Shown in pieces: positions 22,373-30,300 of a stretch of 33,184 bases of DNA. Each line of letters opens with the position of its first letter. The first letter of the stretch is position 1. The position numbers were made by a program, and so were the translations under genes. The notes beneath the pieces were generated by a model, which saw only the letters and a list, made by a program, of their open reading frames with translations, had not been told where the DNA came from and ran no database searches. The stretch comes from Promethearchaeota archaeon (GTDB lineage: Archaea > Asgardarchaeota > Lokiarchaeia > Sigyniarchaeales > SOKP01): contig SOKP01000121.1 in the NCBI GenBank assembly GCA_004375715.1, positions 1-33,184 of the forward strand, written 5' to 3'.

Positions 22373-23635
22373 TCAATTTTTATTCTCTCTAGCCTCAATT
22401 CTAAAGACTTTATCATTTTTTTTTACCGGCTTATCCACTAGAATACCCAACGTTAATCGGTCGTTTTTTGTTTTAATTTGTGGTGTTTCTGTCAAGTGTT
22501 TTTTTTGCTTTATTTGTAATGAGGTAATTTTTTGTCTCAAATATGTATCCGTATGAGTGCCAATTATAAATATTTCGTCGTTTAATTTTAAGCTTCCTTT
22601 TGTTAACAAGATTTTCGCTGCTTTTTTATCGGGAAAGTAAGAGAGTACTTTTCCAATTTCAACTTTTTTAAAATCGGAAATGTTACCGTCATGTTCTCTT
22701 TGAATTTCGCTTCCCTTAGGTAGCCCAAAATAAAAACCCGTTGAAAATCCTCGGTTATAAACTTTACTTAAACGTTTTACCCATTCATTGACTTTATCTT
22801 GTGTAAAGGACTTCTCGTAGTAAGCATCAATCGCTTCTTTGTAGCACGAAGTCGCTTCTTCTACGTATATTGGGTCCCGCATTCGCCCTTCGATTTTAAA
22901 AGCGTCAATACCGGCTTCAATTAATTGGGGGATATATTTTATCATGCATAAGTCTTTGGCATTAATGAAAAAAACTCCATCGTAGAGGAATTCGTTTGAC
23001 TGATCGTCAAATACTCGCCACCTTCTCCTACATGGCTGAACGCATCTACCTCTATTAGCTGAATATTCTTGAGATTCACAAACTTCAGCCGAAAAGTAAC
23101 ATCTTCCTGAAATAGACGTACATTGTGCACCATGAACAAACGTTTCAATTTCAGCCTTGTGAATTTTACTTTTTATATCTTTGATTTGATCCAGGGATAA
23201 CTCTCTAGCAAGAATTAGCCGTTCCGCTCCTAGATTTTCGTAAAATTGGGCGGTTCGAGAGTTTGAAATATTTGCTTGAGTTGAGATGTGGAAAGATAAT
23301 CCCTTTTCTTTAATCAACTCAATTACCCCAATGTCGTGAACAATAATAGCGTCAATGTTTGCTTTAGCAGCAGTATCTAAAACTTTGTTAAGGAGGTCAA
23401 ATTCGTTTTCATATATTATTACATTCGTGGTCATGTAAGCTTTAATATTGTTTTGGTGACATTTTTTGACTATGTTTTCTAAATCTTCGAGTCTGAAATT
23501 ATCGCTAAACATTCTCATGTTAAAGGCTTCAACACCGAAATAAACTGCATCAGCTTTACCCAGAACTGCGTTTAAAGATTTGGCATTCTTTAGTGGTGCC
23601 ATTAGTTCTACTTTCTTTTGTTTGATTTCTGGCAT
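22373..23635 (-). CDS. U32 family protein (COG0826; RlhA/TrhP/UbiU-like)
   Basis: 420 residues. A TIM-barrel-like N-terminal half ('VELMAPLKNAKSLNAVLGKADAVYFGVE' region, 'FHISTQANISN') is followed by the U32 signature and cysteine cluster: C172 and C179 in 'QCTSISGRCYFS', C198 and C202 in 'GRCVQPCRRRW', and C231 ('DLCMIKY'), with 'FKIEGRMRDP' after it. Bacterial homologues bind an Fe-S cluster and hydroxylate a base in 23S rRNA or tRNA, or act in quinone synthesis; the old 'collagenase' label is not supported for most. A C-terminal beta domain (about 325-415) resembles that of TrhP-like proteins. RNA hydroxylation is the best guess. ATG at 23635, apparently single gene. Confidence 0.83.
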   Translation of the reverse strand: MPEIKQKKVELMAPLKNAKSLNAVLGKADAVYFGVEAFNMRMFSDNFRLEDLENIVKKCHQNNIKAYMTTNVIIYENEFDLLNKVLDTAAKANIDAIIVHDIGVIELIKEKGLSFHISTQANISNSRTAQFYENLGAERLILARELSLDQIKDIKSKIHKAEIETFVHGAQCTSISGRCYFSAEVCESQEYSANRGRCVQPCRRRWRVFDDQSNEFLYDGVFFINAKDLCMIKYIPQLIEAGIDAFKIEGRMRDPIYVEEATSCYKEAIDAYYEKSFTQDKVNEWVKRLSKVYNRGFSTGFYFGLPKGSEIQREHDGNISDFKKVEIGKVLSYFPDKKAAKILLTKGSLKLNDEIFIIGTHTDTYLRQKITSLQIKQKKHLTETPQIKTKNDRLTLGILVDKPVKKNDKVFRIEARENKN

Positions 23636-23743
23636 TTTATTGTTGTGATCAGTTACAATATACTAATTGAAATTAGAATTAAATTAATTTACACTCCATA
23701 CAAATAAATGATAAAAAGAATAAAAAAAAATTGCTTGTATTTA

Positions 23744-25462
23744 TTAAAGAACGGTAAACCATAGATAGAAGAGGAAAACACCGATTATAAAGAACAGTAC
23801 TGCTGAAATGTAAGTCATGTGCTTAGAGTAGTTACGAAACCTTCGGCCTGATTCTGTCCAAATTGTGTCTACTTGAAAGTATGGGCTTGGACCTCGTCTG
23901 TACCATCCTTGAATTTTTACTTTTTGCCCTACTAATTGATCTGCTCTCCTGAGTGCCCACCAGAAATCCATAAGTCTAAACCCAAATCGGTAATCGATAT
24001 ACATTAATCCCGTATTGTCCTGAAAGTACAAGTCTTCAGACAACCAATATCCTGCTATGCCTTTTCCTACGATTACGCCTTCAATAATGGAGGGTCTGGG
24101 TCGTACTGGAGACACATTTATAGTAGTAATTAATTCTACGACATTATCAGGTTCAAATCCGCTCCGATACATAAAGGATGTTCTAGCAATAACCCCAAAT
24201 CCCATAACGAAAAATCCGATGGCCCATAGAAGGACTATGGTGTTAATTGTAGCTAATGTTCCAAGGGGTAAAAAACCTAGAAATCCAAAAATCCATCCAG
24301 CTGAAAGCGCGATTAATATTATGAATATTAGAGTAGGTAATTTATATACGAAAAGATCGGTAATAAATTCGCCAGCCATAGATTTACCTACTTGTTGTTC
24401 TTTAATTTTTCTTGCTCCGGAAAAATCGTATTCAATAGGAACACCATATGTTGCACATTGTTCGTTTAATCGTTGAATCCTTTTTGCTGGTAAAGGATGG
24501 GTGCTAAAGGTTTGAAAGTATTTTGCCCACGGATTAAAGAGGTCCCACCCTGCGGCGGCTTCAACTGAGTGCTTTGAAAGTTTACCGTTGCGATCCATAG
24601 TTTGAACAGCTACATCTTTGGCTTTTTTTGGATCAAAAATTCCTAAACCTCGTAGTGCTCTCACTTTAGATTTTTGGTGCTGTTTAATCTCTTTTTTGGT
24701 TCCATTAGCTAACAGACCGTACGCGATTTTCACGAGCGCTGTTGATAAATAATTTGGATTTTCAGTTAATTCTGCGGCATGTTGATCTGCAAAGTATTCA
24801 CGGATTCGGCTTACGAATAAAGATATTAAAAATCCAATCCAATAAGAAATGTAAGAAACGACAGCAACAACAATTAAAGCTAAACCAATATAACTTCCTG
24901 CGTCGTCATCTTTAGAGCTTCTGAAGCTTGAAAACCGTGCTGTATAGTAAGACCATCTGGCTATCGTTAACAATACTAAAGGAATTGCAAATACTACCGT
25001 CATCAAAATAAAATCATTATGTACAATATGACCTAGCTCGTGAGCTACGACAGCTCTTTGCTCGTTATCGTCTAAATAGTGTAAGATACCATCCGTAATT
25101 ACTAGTCTTGCGCTATTCTTAGTCCACCCAAATGTAAAAGCCTGAGGGTTGAGATCGTGAATTATTCCCAATTTTGGGGGTTTAATTTCCCTAATTGCTA
25201 CGACTTTTTCTACCGCATCAGCTAAATGAGGGTATCTGTTGGCATACTCCTCGTATTCGATCCAATCGATTCTGTAAATCCACCCAACTATTAAAGGTGA
25301 AATGCCATATTGTAATAATACGATCCCAACAGTAAATGCAATCATTAAAAGAAGCCCAAAAAGATTACTAGGTAAAAACCAGACGCCTATTGTAAAAACT
25401 ACGGCATACATGAGTGCAAATAGAAACATAACTGCTAATGTAGATGCTAATTTTAATCCCAT
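23744..25462 (-). CDS. M48 membrane zinc metalloprotease (HtpX-like) with long C-terminal extension
   Basis: 572 residues, about twice the length of HtpX. The zinc site is complete: H141-E142-x2-H145 in 'VVAHELGHIVHND', with E222 in 'SRIREYFADQHAAEL' as third ligand. Transmembrane helices lie at about 8-30, 35-56, 152-168 and 195-216, so the active site faces the cytoplasm as in HtpX/Ste24. After the protease core comes 'STHPLPAKRIQRL', then two more membrane helices (375-425), a soluble beta-rich domain (about 450-540: 'IIEGVIVGKGIAGYWLSEDLYFQDNTG', 'GQKVKIQGWYRRGP') that looks OB-like, and a last helix. Such enzymes degrade misfolded membrane proteins. The ATG at 25462 gives a normal N-terminus. 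Confidence 0.85.
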   Translation of the reverse strand: MGLKLASTLAVMFLFALMYAVVFTIGVWFLPSNLFGLLLMIAFTVGIVLLQYGISPLIVGWIYRIDWIEYEEYANRYPHLADAVEKVVAIREIKPPKLGIIHDLNPQAFTFGWTKNSARLVITDGILHYLDDNEQRAVVAHELGHIVHNDFILMTVVFAIPLVLLTIARWSYYTARFSSFRSSKDDDAGSYIGLALIVVAVVSYISYWIGFLISLFVSRIREYFADQHAAELTENPNYLSTALVKIAYGLLANGTKKEIKQHQKSKVRALRGLGIFDPKKAKDVAVQTMDRNGKLSKHSVEAAAGWDLFNPWAKYFQTFSTHPLPAKRIQRLNEQCATYGVPIEYDFSGARKIKEQQVGKSMAGEFITDLFVYKLPTLIFIILIALSAGWIFGFLGFLPLGTLATINTIVLLWAIGFFVMGFGVIARTSFMYRSGFEPDNVVELITTINVSPVRPRPSIIEGVIVGKGIAGYWLSEDLYFQDNTGLMYIDYRFGFRLMDFWWALRRADQLVGQKVKIQGWYRRGPSPYFQVDTIWTESGRRFRNYSKHMTYISAVLFFIIGVFLFYLWFTVL

Positions 25463-25652
25463 TACGATTCACTAATTATTTTTATTATGTTATTATTTTT
25501 ATGGAAAATTTTCTAATTGTTAAATTACATGCAGTTCTTAATAAATAATTTTATCTATTAGAATTTGAAAGTGCTGTATTTTTGGACAGATTTCGAAAAG
25601 AATAAAATAGATTATTTTATTGTTACTTCAACTAAATTTTCAATTATCGTTT

Positions 25653-25658
25653 AGGTGG
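25653..25658 (+). promoter_or_regulatory. SD sequence AGGTGG in front of an ATA codon
   Basis: AGGTGG lies seven bases before an in-frame ATA at 25666. The nearest ATG, at 25670, is out of frame and stops after three codons. The first in-frame ATG is far downstream at 25861, so this site decides the proposed start. Confidence 0.45.
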
Positions 25659-25665
25659 TTCTACT

Positions 25666-26301
25666 ATAGATGCTAAGCTGAAGCTTTTATGCGAAGCAAC
25701 AGACAATCTTATAAAACAACAGTTTTATCAGAGCGGTAGCGATGTTATTATAGGGAGAACACCAGAAATTTCAATCAAAATAAAGAACTCGGGTCAAATT
25801 ATTAAGAAATACGAGAATCTATTTAATGAAAACCTTCATTATTTCTTAGAGGGTCAATACATGAATTTTTTTAAGCCTTTTATGAAAATAAAAGGAATAG
25901 ATGCGAATCACATAAGCGAAATATATCAAGACATTCAAATTAAACTAGCAGCAATGCATGGTACCGAATTTGATGTTGTACTTATGTATACCATCGTCGT
26001 TAGTTCATTAACAACAAGTATCCGAGAGATTCAGTTTAATTATTCACTCCAGGAAATTATTGTGAGAGCGAAGAAACAATCTGCTAACTTGAGTAAAAAA
26101 CAAATTCAGGATGAATTAGAAAAACTCTTCATGCGTAATAATGAAAATGTGTCGATATTGTACAACTTATCATATATTGATGCTTTAGCAGAGTCATTTA
26201 ACTATTTAAAAACAGCTCGTATCTGTAAAATTCAAAAAAGTAAATATATTAACCGTATTGTAGATATAGTAGTGAAATCAAACGATAAAATCTCTAAATA
26301 G
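25666..26301 (+). CDS. Hypothetical helical protein, probable non-canonical ATA start
   Basis: The frame is open from a TAA at 25633-25635 to a TAG at 26299-26301. The first ATG in it is at 25861 (146 residues), but the 65 codons before that read as ordinary protein ('DAKLKLLCEATDNLIKQQ', 'TPEISIKIKNSGQIIKKYE') and an SD at 25653 points to the ATA at 25666 (211 residues). A CTG at 25678 is another candidate. The product is rich in helix, Lys, Glu and Ile, has no membrane segment or known motif, and I do not recognise it. The MutY-like gene follows in the same frame directly after the TAG, so the two are probably one operon, and a link to DNA repair is possible. Confidence 0.55.
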   Translation: MDAKLKLLCEATDNLIKQQFYQSGSDVIIGRTPEISIKIKNSGQIIKKYENLFNENLHYFLEGQYMNFFKPFMKIKGIDANHISEIYQDIQIKLAAMHGTEFDVVLMYTIVVSSLTTSIREIQFNYSLQEIIVRAKKQSANLSKKQIQDELEKLFMRNNENVSILYNLSYIDALAESFNYLKTARICKIQKSKYINRIVDIVVKSNDKISK

Positions 26302-26304
26302 AAT

Positions 26305-26309
26305 AGGTG
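26305..26309 (+). promoter_or_regulatory. SD sequence AGGTG in front of an ATT codon
   Basis: AGGTG begins three bases after the TAG of the preceding gene and lies seven bases before an in-frame ATT at 26317. No ATG, GTG or TTG occurs in frame until 26461, which is inside the conserved glycosylase fold. Confidence 0.45.
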
Positions 26310-26316
26310 CCAACAT

Positions 26317-27171
26317 ATTCTAATTACCGAATTCCATCAATTTTATAAGAAGAAAGGATTAAACCAAGAAGTCGTAAAAACGTTTCAATCGTTTATTTTT
26401 TCATATTTCAAGCAATCCGGACGAGACTTTCCTTTTAGACAAGATATTACACCTTACAATGTGCTTGTTTCCGAAATGATGCTGCAACAAACCCAAACTA
26501 ATAGAGTTAGCGAAAAATTTCTAGAATTCATTAAGAAATTCCCTGATTTTAAGGCACTGGATAATGCACCTCTTAACGAAATTCTCAAACTTTGGCAAGG
26601 TTTAGGTTATAATCGCAGAGCTGTTGCTCTCAAAAATATAGCTGAAAAGGTAGTGAACGAATTTGATGGAATTTTACCTGCTGATGTTGAAATATTGAAA
26701 TCGTTTCCCCAAATTGGCCATAATACTGCCTCTTCAATAGTTGCTTTTGCGTTTAATTTACCTACCTTTTTTGTTGAGGTAAATGTCAGACGTGTTTATA
26801 TCTATTTCTTTTTTCCGGGTAAAACTTTAGTTAATGACAAAGATATCATGCCACTTGTACGAAAAACACTAGACCTATCTAATGTGCGTAATTGGTATTA
26901 TGCTCTTATGGATTACGGAGTTATGTTAAAAAAAACACATCCCGAATTGAACAAAAGGAGCGCCCATTATCGAAAACAGTCAAAGTTTAAAGGATCGAAC
27001 AGGGAATCAAGGGGTAAGATTTTAAAGCTCATAATCGAAAGAAAACTTTTAACCGAAGTTGAGATTCTCAAGTATTTGCGTATTGAACCTAAAAGAGTAG
27101 GATTAATATTAAATCAATTAACACAAGAAGGCTTCATTAATTGTAATGAGGATGGATATTCCATAGCTTAA
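26317..27171 (+). CDS. MutY/EndoIII-like HhH-GPD DNA glycosylase lacking the Fe-S cluster, probable ATT start
   Basis: Conserved MutY-type blocks begin before the first canonical start: 'SGRDFPFRQDITPYNV' lies upstream of the GTG at 26461, followed by 'SEMMLQQTQT' (E53, the adenine-excision Glu of MutY), 'WQGLGYNRRAVAL', the helix-hairpin-helix 'FPQIGHNTASSIVAFA' and 'FFVEVNVRRVYIYFFFP', where Glu154 replaces the usual Asp. The four Fe-S cysteines are absent; instead 'NKRSAHYRKQSKFKGSNRESRG' follows, as in a known group of cluster-free homologues. A small wHTH-like end (about 225-280) closes the protein. With the start at 26317 it has 284 residues. It probably removes adenine opposite 8-oxoG or a related lesion. 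The stop overlaps that of the opposite gene in a shared TTAA. Confidence 0.78.
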   Translation: MLITEFHQFYKKKGLNQEVVKTFQSFIFSYFKQSGRDFPFRQDITPYNVLVSEMMLQQTQTNRVSEKFLEFIKKFPDFKALDNAPLNEILKLWQGLGYNRRAVALKNIAEKVVNEFDGILPADVEILKSFPQIGHNTASSIVAFAFNLPTFFVEVNVRRVYIYFFFPGKTLVNDKDIMPLVRKTLDLSNVRNWYYALMDYGVMLKKTHPELNKRSAHYRKQSKFKGSNRESRGKILKLIIERKLLTEVEILKYLRIEPKRVGLILNQLTQEGFINCNEDGYSIA

Positions 27172-28454
27172 TTCATTTTCTTTAAGTAATTAGAGATATT
27201 CTTTGCGATTTTTTCTTGTTTTTTCCATTTACCATAAGCAAGGCCTTGTGAACTTAATTTTGAAATTGTTTTTATTATTTTCTCGTTGACATCTTTAACT
27301 TCTTCGTAGGCAAATCTTGTAAGTGGCAAAGGCATGAATGTGTGGGAATGAATTTTTGCTCCCATGTCAGATATCTTATACATAAAATCTATAGTAAGAT
27401 CGATATCTTCTTCCGTTTCATTTGGTAGGTTGAAAATAAAATCTACATTTGGAATAAGTCCTGCTTCCAATGTTAATTTAACTGCGTTGTAAACATCTCT
27501 GGTGGTATGACCTCTGTTGCATGAATCCAGTACCTTTTGACTTCCAGATTGGGCACCTAATACGATGTTATCGTTAGCAGCATATTTTAGTATTAATCCT
27601 AATGTTTCTTTCGTTACATGCTCGGGACGAACTTCTGACGGGAAGGATCCAAGGTAAATCTTTCCTTTCGGTTTTATTATTTTTGTTATTTCGATCAGCA
27701 ACTTTTCTAAAAGAGGTATTTTAAGTGATTTCCCATCAGGTGAGCCGTAAGAAAACGCATTTGGAGTAATAAATCTAATATCTGTTTTACCATATGTTTT
27801 CATGACAGTAACTGCATTACAAATTGATTTGATACTTCTATGTCTGGGACGCGTCCCTAAAATATAAGGCGTTTGGCAAAAATAGCAAGCAAACGGACAA
27901 CCTCTCGTTATTTCAATTGCTCCAAACTTTACATTTTTGATCGGAAGAGGAGGATACTTATCAAGATCGATCCATCTTCTCTTTTTTGTTGTAATTAAAA
28001 TTTTATCTTTGTTAAAATAAGCGATGCCCATAATTGCATCGAAATTTTCATTATTTTTAACGTTATAAAGAATCTCGATTAATGTTTCTTCACCTTCCCC
28101 CACTACAACTATATCAAATCCCATTTTGAGAGTCCCCTTTGGATCACCAGTTGGATGTGGGCCTCCTGCAATAAATAAAACTCTTTCTTTATATTTAGCT
28201 CGTAATAGTTTGAGTAAATCTTTAATTTCCCATAATTGCGTAGTGAAAAAGGAGATACCTAACACTACCTTTTGGTGATTTTCACAAATTCTTTCCAATT
28301 CATTCTCCAGATTCTCAGAACCCCTAATAAAGTAAATCTTAATATCTTCTAATTCTTCTACTGTTTCTAATGCTCCTATCAAAGCATTGAAACTGTAAAT
28401 ATTTTTTTTTTGATAGAAGACAACAAATGCAATTTTTTCACGCAAAGCTAACAC
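27168..28454 (-). CDS. B12-binding domain radical SAM protein
   Basis: 428 residues. The N-terminal part (6-135) is a cobalamin-binding-like Rossmann domain ('VLGISFFTTQLWEI', 'VLFIAGGPHPTGDP', 'DIVVVGEGEETL'). The radical SAM motif C-x3-C-x2-C follows at C186, C190, C193 ('TRGCPFACYFCQTP'), then 'GAQSGSQKVLDSCNRGH' and 'NVDFIFNLPNETEEDI', typical of this superfamily. It resembles the archaeal TIGR04013 group (MJ_1487-like), whose substrate is unknown as far as I recall; methylation or rearrangement chemistry is usual for B12-SAM enzymes. The start is a GTG at 28454 or a TTG three codons later (28445); the ATG at 28456 is out of frame. Convergent with the MutY-like gene, 4-base overlap. Confidence 0.84.
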   Translation of the reverse strand: MLALREKIAFVVFYQKKNIYSFNALIGALETVEELEDIKIYFIRGSENLENELERICENHQKVVLGISFFTTQLWEIKDLLKLLRAKYKERVLFIAGGPHPTGDPKGTLKMGFDIVVVGEGEETLIEILYNVKNNENFDAIMGIAYFNKDKILITTKKRRWIDLDKYPPLPIKNVKFGAIEITRGCPFACYFCQTPYILGTRPRHRSIKSICNAVTVMKTYGKTDIRFITPNAFSYGSPDGKSLKIPLLEKLLIEITKIIKPKGKIYLGSFPSEVRPEHVTKETLGLILKYAANDNIVLGAQSGSQKVLDSCNRGHTTRDVYNAVKLTLEAGLIPNVDFIFNLPNETEEDIDLTIDFMYKISDMGAKIHSHTFMPLPLTRFAYEEVKDVNEKIIKTISKLSSQGLAYGKWKKQEKIAKNISNYLKKMN

Positions 28455-28554
28455 ATAATAATATTATATTTGATTTTATATTTAGAATATAGATTTTATC
28501 ACAAATTAAAATAATATTACAAAACTAAAATAATAAAAAAAACATGAGAACATT

Positions 28555-29004
28555 ATGCTTTTTACAGATTTATTCGCAACAGATCCTTCTATGGTTGGTA
28601 TCGCTTGGTTTGATTTTTATTCGATTGGGCATCTTTGCTTTGGAATAGGTGTGTTCCTTTTTTTTAGCTTATTTTATACAATTCCAAAACATAAGGGAAA
28701 AATACCCATTTTTTCATTACTCTTTGTATTCATCTTAACTTTGGGAATTCTGATACTATGGGAGGTTTTAGAGCATTTTTTATTTATGGATCTTGGTTGG
28801 AAGTTCGAAGGGCGCCCGGATAGTTGGGAAAATATTACAACAGATCTTTTAATAGGTACATTTGGGGGAATTGTATCGTGGATCTTTTGCCACGAGGTCT
28901 TTGTAAAGGACAAAAATATTTGGTCTTACTATATTTTCGGTATTTTAGGATTTACAGTGTGGCTTGTTGTGTTTATGATACTACGCGCTCTTACAATAAC
29001 ATAA
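28555..29004 (+). CDS. Small membrane protein with YjdF/DUF2238-like acidic motif
   Basis: 149 residues with four predicted transmembrane segments (about 22-42, 52-74, 95-112, 122-146). Between segments two and three lies 'WEVLEHFLFMDLGWKFEGRPDSWENITTDLLIG' (read in parts: WEVLEHF, then PDSWENITTDLL), a pattern of acidic residues at the membrane face like that in YjdF/DUF2238 and VanZ-like families. The precise family is uncertain and the function unknown. The ATG at 28555 is used; an ATG at 28544 is out of frame. It starts 100 bases from the opposing B12-SAM gene, so the two promoters share this interval. Confidence 0.65.
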   Translation: MLFTDLFATDPSMVGIAWFDFYSIGHLCFGIGVFLFFSLFYTIPKHKGKIPIFSLLFVFILTLGILILWEVLEHFLFMDLGWKFEGRPDSWENITTDLLIGTFGGIVSWIFCHEVFVKDKNIWSYYIFGILGFTVWLVVFMILRALTIT

Positions 29005-29045
29005 TTTACTTTATTCTATTTTTTTATACTTTATTTCTTTTTTTA

Positions 29046-29076
29046 CTATAAATATTACAAACTGAACCAGAGGTGA
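29046..29076 (+). promoter_or_regulatory. TATA box and SD-like GAGGTGA ahead of the N-formylglutamate amidohydrolase-like gene
   Basis: CTATAAATA (29046-29054) is a good archaeal TATA box, and GAGGTGA (29070-29076) matches the archaeal SD. The GTG counted as the start (29073) lies inside that SD. By TATA spacing, transcription would begin near 29075, so either the mRNA is leaderless with a GTG start or the SD-like match is chance. Confidence 0.45.
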
Positions 29077-29840
29077 ATATTGTTAATATCCAAGATTGTT
29101 TTGATTATGAAAGGGGCAGAATTCCTTTGATTTTCTCAGTTCCTCACGGTGGGACTTACCAATTTGAAAACATTCCTGATAGGACCTCTGGTATTTATGG
29201 AGTGGACAAGGATACGGTTAGGTTAGCAATAGATTTAATGGAAAATATTAACGAACTTTTCCAATTAAACTCCAAAGATAATAGGACTCCTTCCTATATA
29301 ATATCTAAAATTCAGAGGGTGAAAATAGATTTTAATAGAAAAGAATCAGAAGCTTTTAATATTAAATCTAGTTTGGCAAGAGATATATACCAATATTATC
29401 ATAATAAGATTCATGAGTTAATTTCATTCAATTTAGACAAATTTAAGAGATCATTATTGATTGATATTCACGGGTTTGATAAAGCAAATAGACCAAGAGG
29501 ATTTCGAGATGTAGAATTAGTTTTAGGTACTAACAATTTAGAAACAATGTTTAAAGATAAGATATCAAAGCAGGATAGAGACAAAAATTTCCGTGGAAAG
29601 ATAGTCAAGAAATTCAATGAGTTAAACATCCCAATCGCTCCAGGTCATCCCAGAAGGAGAGAATATGTTTTAACGGGTGGATATATAGTACAGAAATATG
29701 GAGCAAGTCGAATTACCAATAGTCAGGCGATACAAATAGAATTTTCAGATACAATTCGTCTTTATGATGAAGATTTAAGAGAAAAAACATTAAATTCTTT
29801 AGCACACCTATTTTTTGAAGAATCTAATTTGGAGCAATAA
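29073..29840 (+). CDS. N-formylglutamate amidohydrolase-like protein
   Basis: 255 residues. The family's opening metal motif is near the N-terminus ('PLIFSVPHGG', H25), followed by 'DRTSGIYGVDKDTVRLA', 'KIDFNRKESEAF', 'LLIDIHGFDK' and 'IQIEFSDTIR', all in the order expected for zinc-dependent N-formylglutamate deformylases (PF05013). The reference enzyme releases formate from N-formylglutamate in histidine breakdown; archaeal homologues have no proven substrate, and there are no histidine-utilisation genes nearby. The start is uncertain: the GTG at 29073 overlaps an SD-like GAGGTGA, and in-frame ATT (29079), GTT (29082) or ATC (29088) codons follow. The core is unaffected by the choice. Confidence 0.8.
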   Translation: MNIVNIQDCFDYERGRIPLIFSVPHGGTYQFENIPDRTSGIYGVDKDTVRLAIDLMENINELFQLNSKDNRTPSYIISKIQRVKIDFNRKESEAFNIKSSLARDIYQYYHNKIHELISFNLDKFKRSLLIDIHGFDKANRPRGFRDVELVLGTNNLETMFKDKISKQDRDKNFRGKIVKKFNELNIPIAPGHPRRREYVLTGGYIVQKYGASRITNSQAIQIEFSDTIRLYDEDLREKTLNSLAHLFFEESNLEQ

Positions 29841-29924
29841 AAGGATTTCTCCTTAGAATCGTTTTTAAATAATAACTCTTTCTAGGATATATAAAAATTA
29901 ACCCTTCCATTTTGACTTATTTTT

Positions 29925-30260
29925 ATGACCGAAGATAGGATTGACATTAGCGATTTAGAATCGTTTATCAACGGTTTAAAAACGTCTCTAGATATGCTTG
30001 ATGGAGCTGATCCATCTCAATCAAAAGGTTTTCAAGCTTCGTTAGCTAAAACGATCTCTGCTTTAAGGATAAAAAGAACTGAAAAATTTGAACCATTACC
30101 TAAAATTTTGGGTAATGTGACTAAAGACGATATAAAGAATTACTTGTTAAAGGAATTAGAACAATTAATGGATTATTTAGATAATCAAAAATATCCTAAG
30201 GGTAAATTTGATTTAGTGAAAAAAATCGTTCATTTAAGAGCTGAAATAAATCGAATGTAA
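29925..30260 (+). CDS. Small helical protein of unknown function
   Basis: 111 residues, charged and almost wholly helical by appearance: 'DISDLESFINGLKTSLDMLDG', 'FQASLAKTISALRIKRTEKF', 'DDIKNYLLKELEQLMDYLDNQ', 'LVKKIVHLRAEINRM' (each a separate predicted helix). Heptad-like leucines suggest a helical bundle or coiled coil. There is no membrane segment or metal motif and no recognised family. The ATG at 29925 has no SD. A TATA-like string, GATATATAAAA, lies about 35 bases upstream (29886-29896). It sits between two metal-dependent hydrolase genes in the same direction and 35 bases ahead of the TatD-like gene. Confidence 0.6.
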   Translation: MTEDRIDISDLESFINGLKTSLDMLDGADPSQSKGFQASLAKTISALRIKRTEKFEPLPKILGNVTKDDIKNYLLKELEQLMDYLDNQKYPKGKFDLVKKIVHLRAEINRM

Positions 30261-30292
30261 AATTACTTTATTTTTTATTGTAATCTACATCA

Positions 30293-30300
30293 GAGGTGAT
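30293..30300 (+). promoter_or_regulatory. Perfect archaeal SD GAGGTGAT ahead of the TatD-like gene
   Basis: All eight bases match the complement of the archaeal 16S rRNA 3' end. The GTG at 30296 is part of it. The in-frame ATT at 30305 lies four bases after it and would give the family-typical start M-L-I-D-V-H-C-H. Confidence 0.5.

Noticed and set aside
24057-24476. Long plus-strand frame opposite the M48 protease gene
   Set aside because: Antisense shadow of a conserved protease gene; no own signals or family.
25861-25863. First ATG of the unknown gene as its true start
   Set aside because: It would discard 65 well-formed codons and leave the upstream SD unexplained.
26299-26301. TAG as a pyrrolysine codon
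   Set aside because: No pyl genes in the window, TAG is a normal stop in neighbouring genes, and an SD follows immediately; retained only as a testable alternative.
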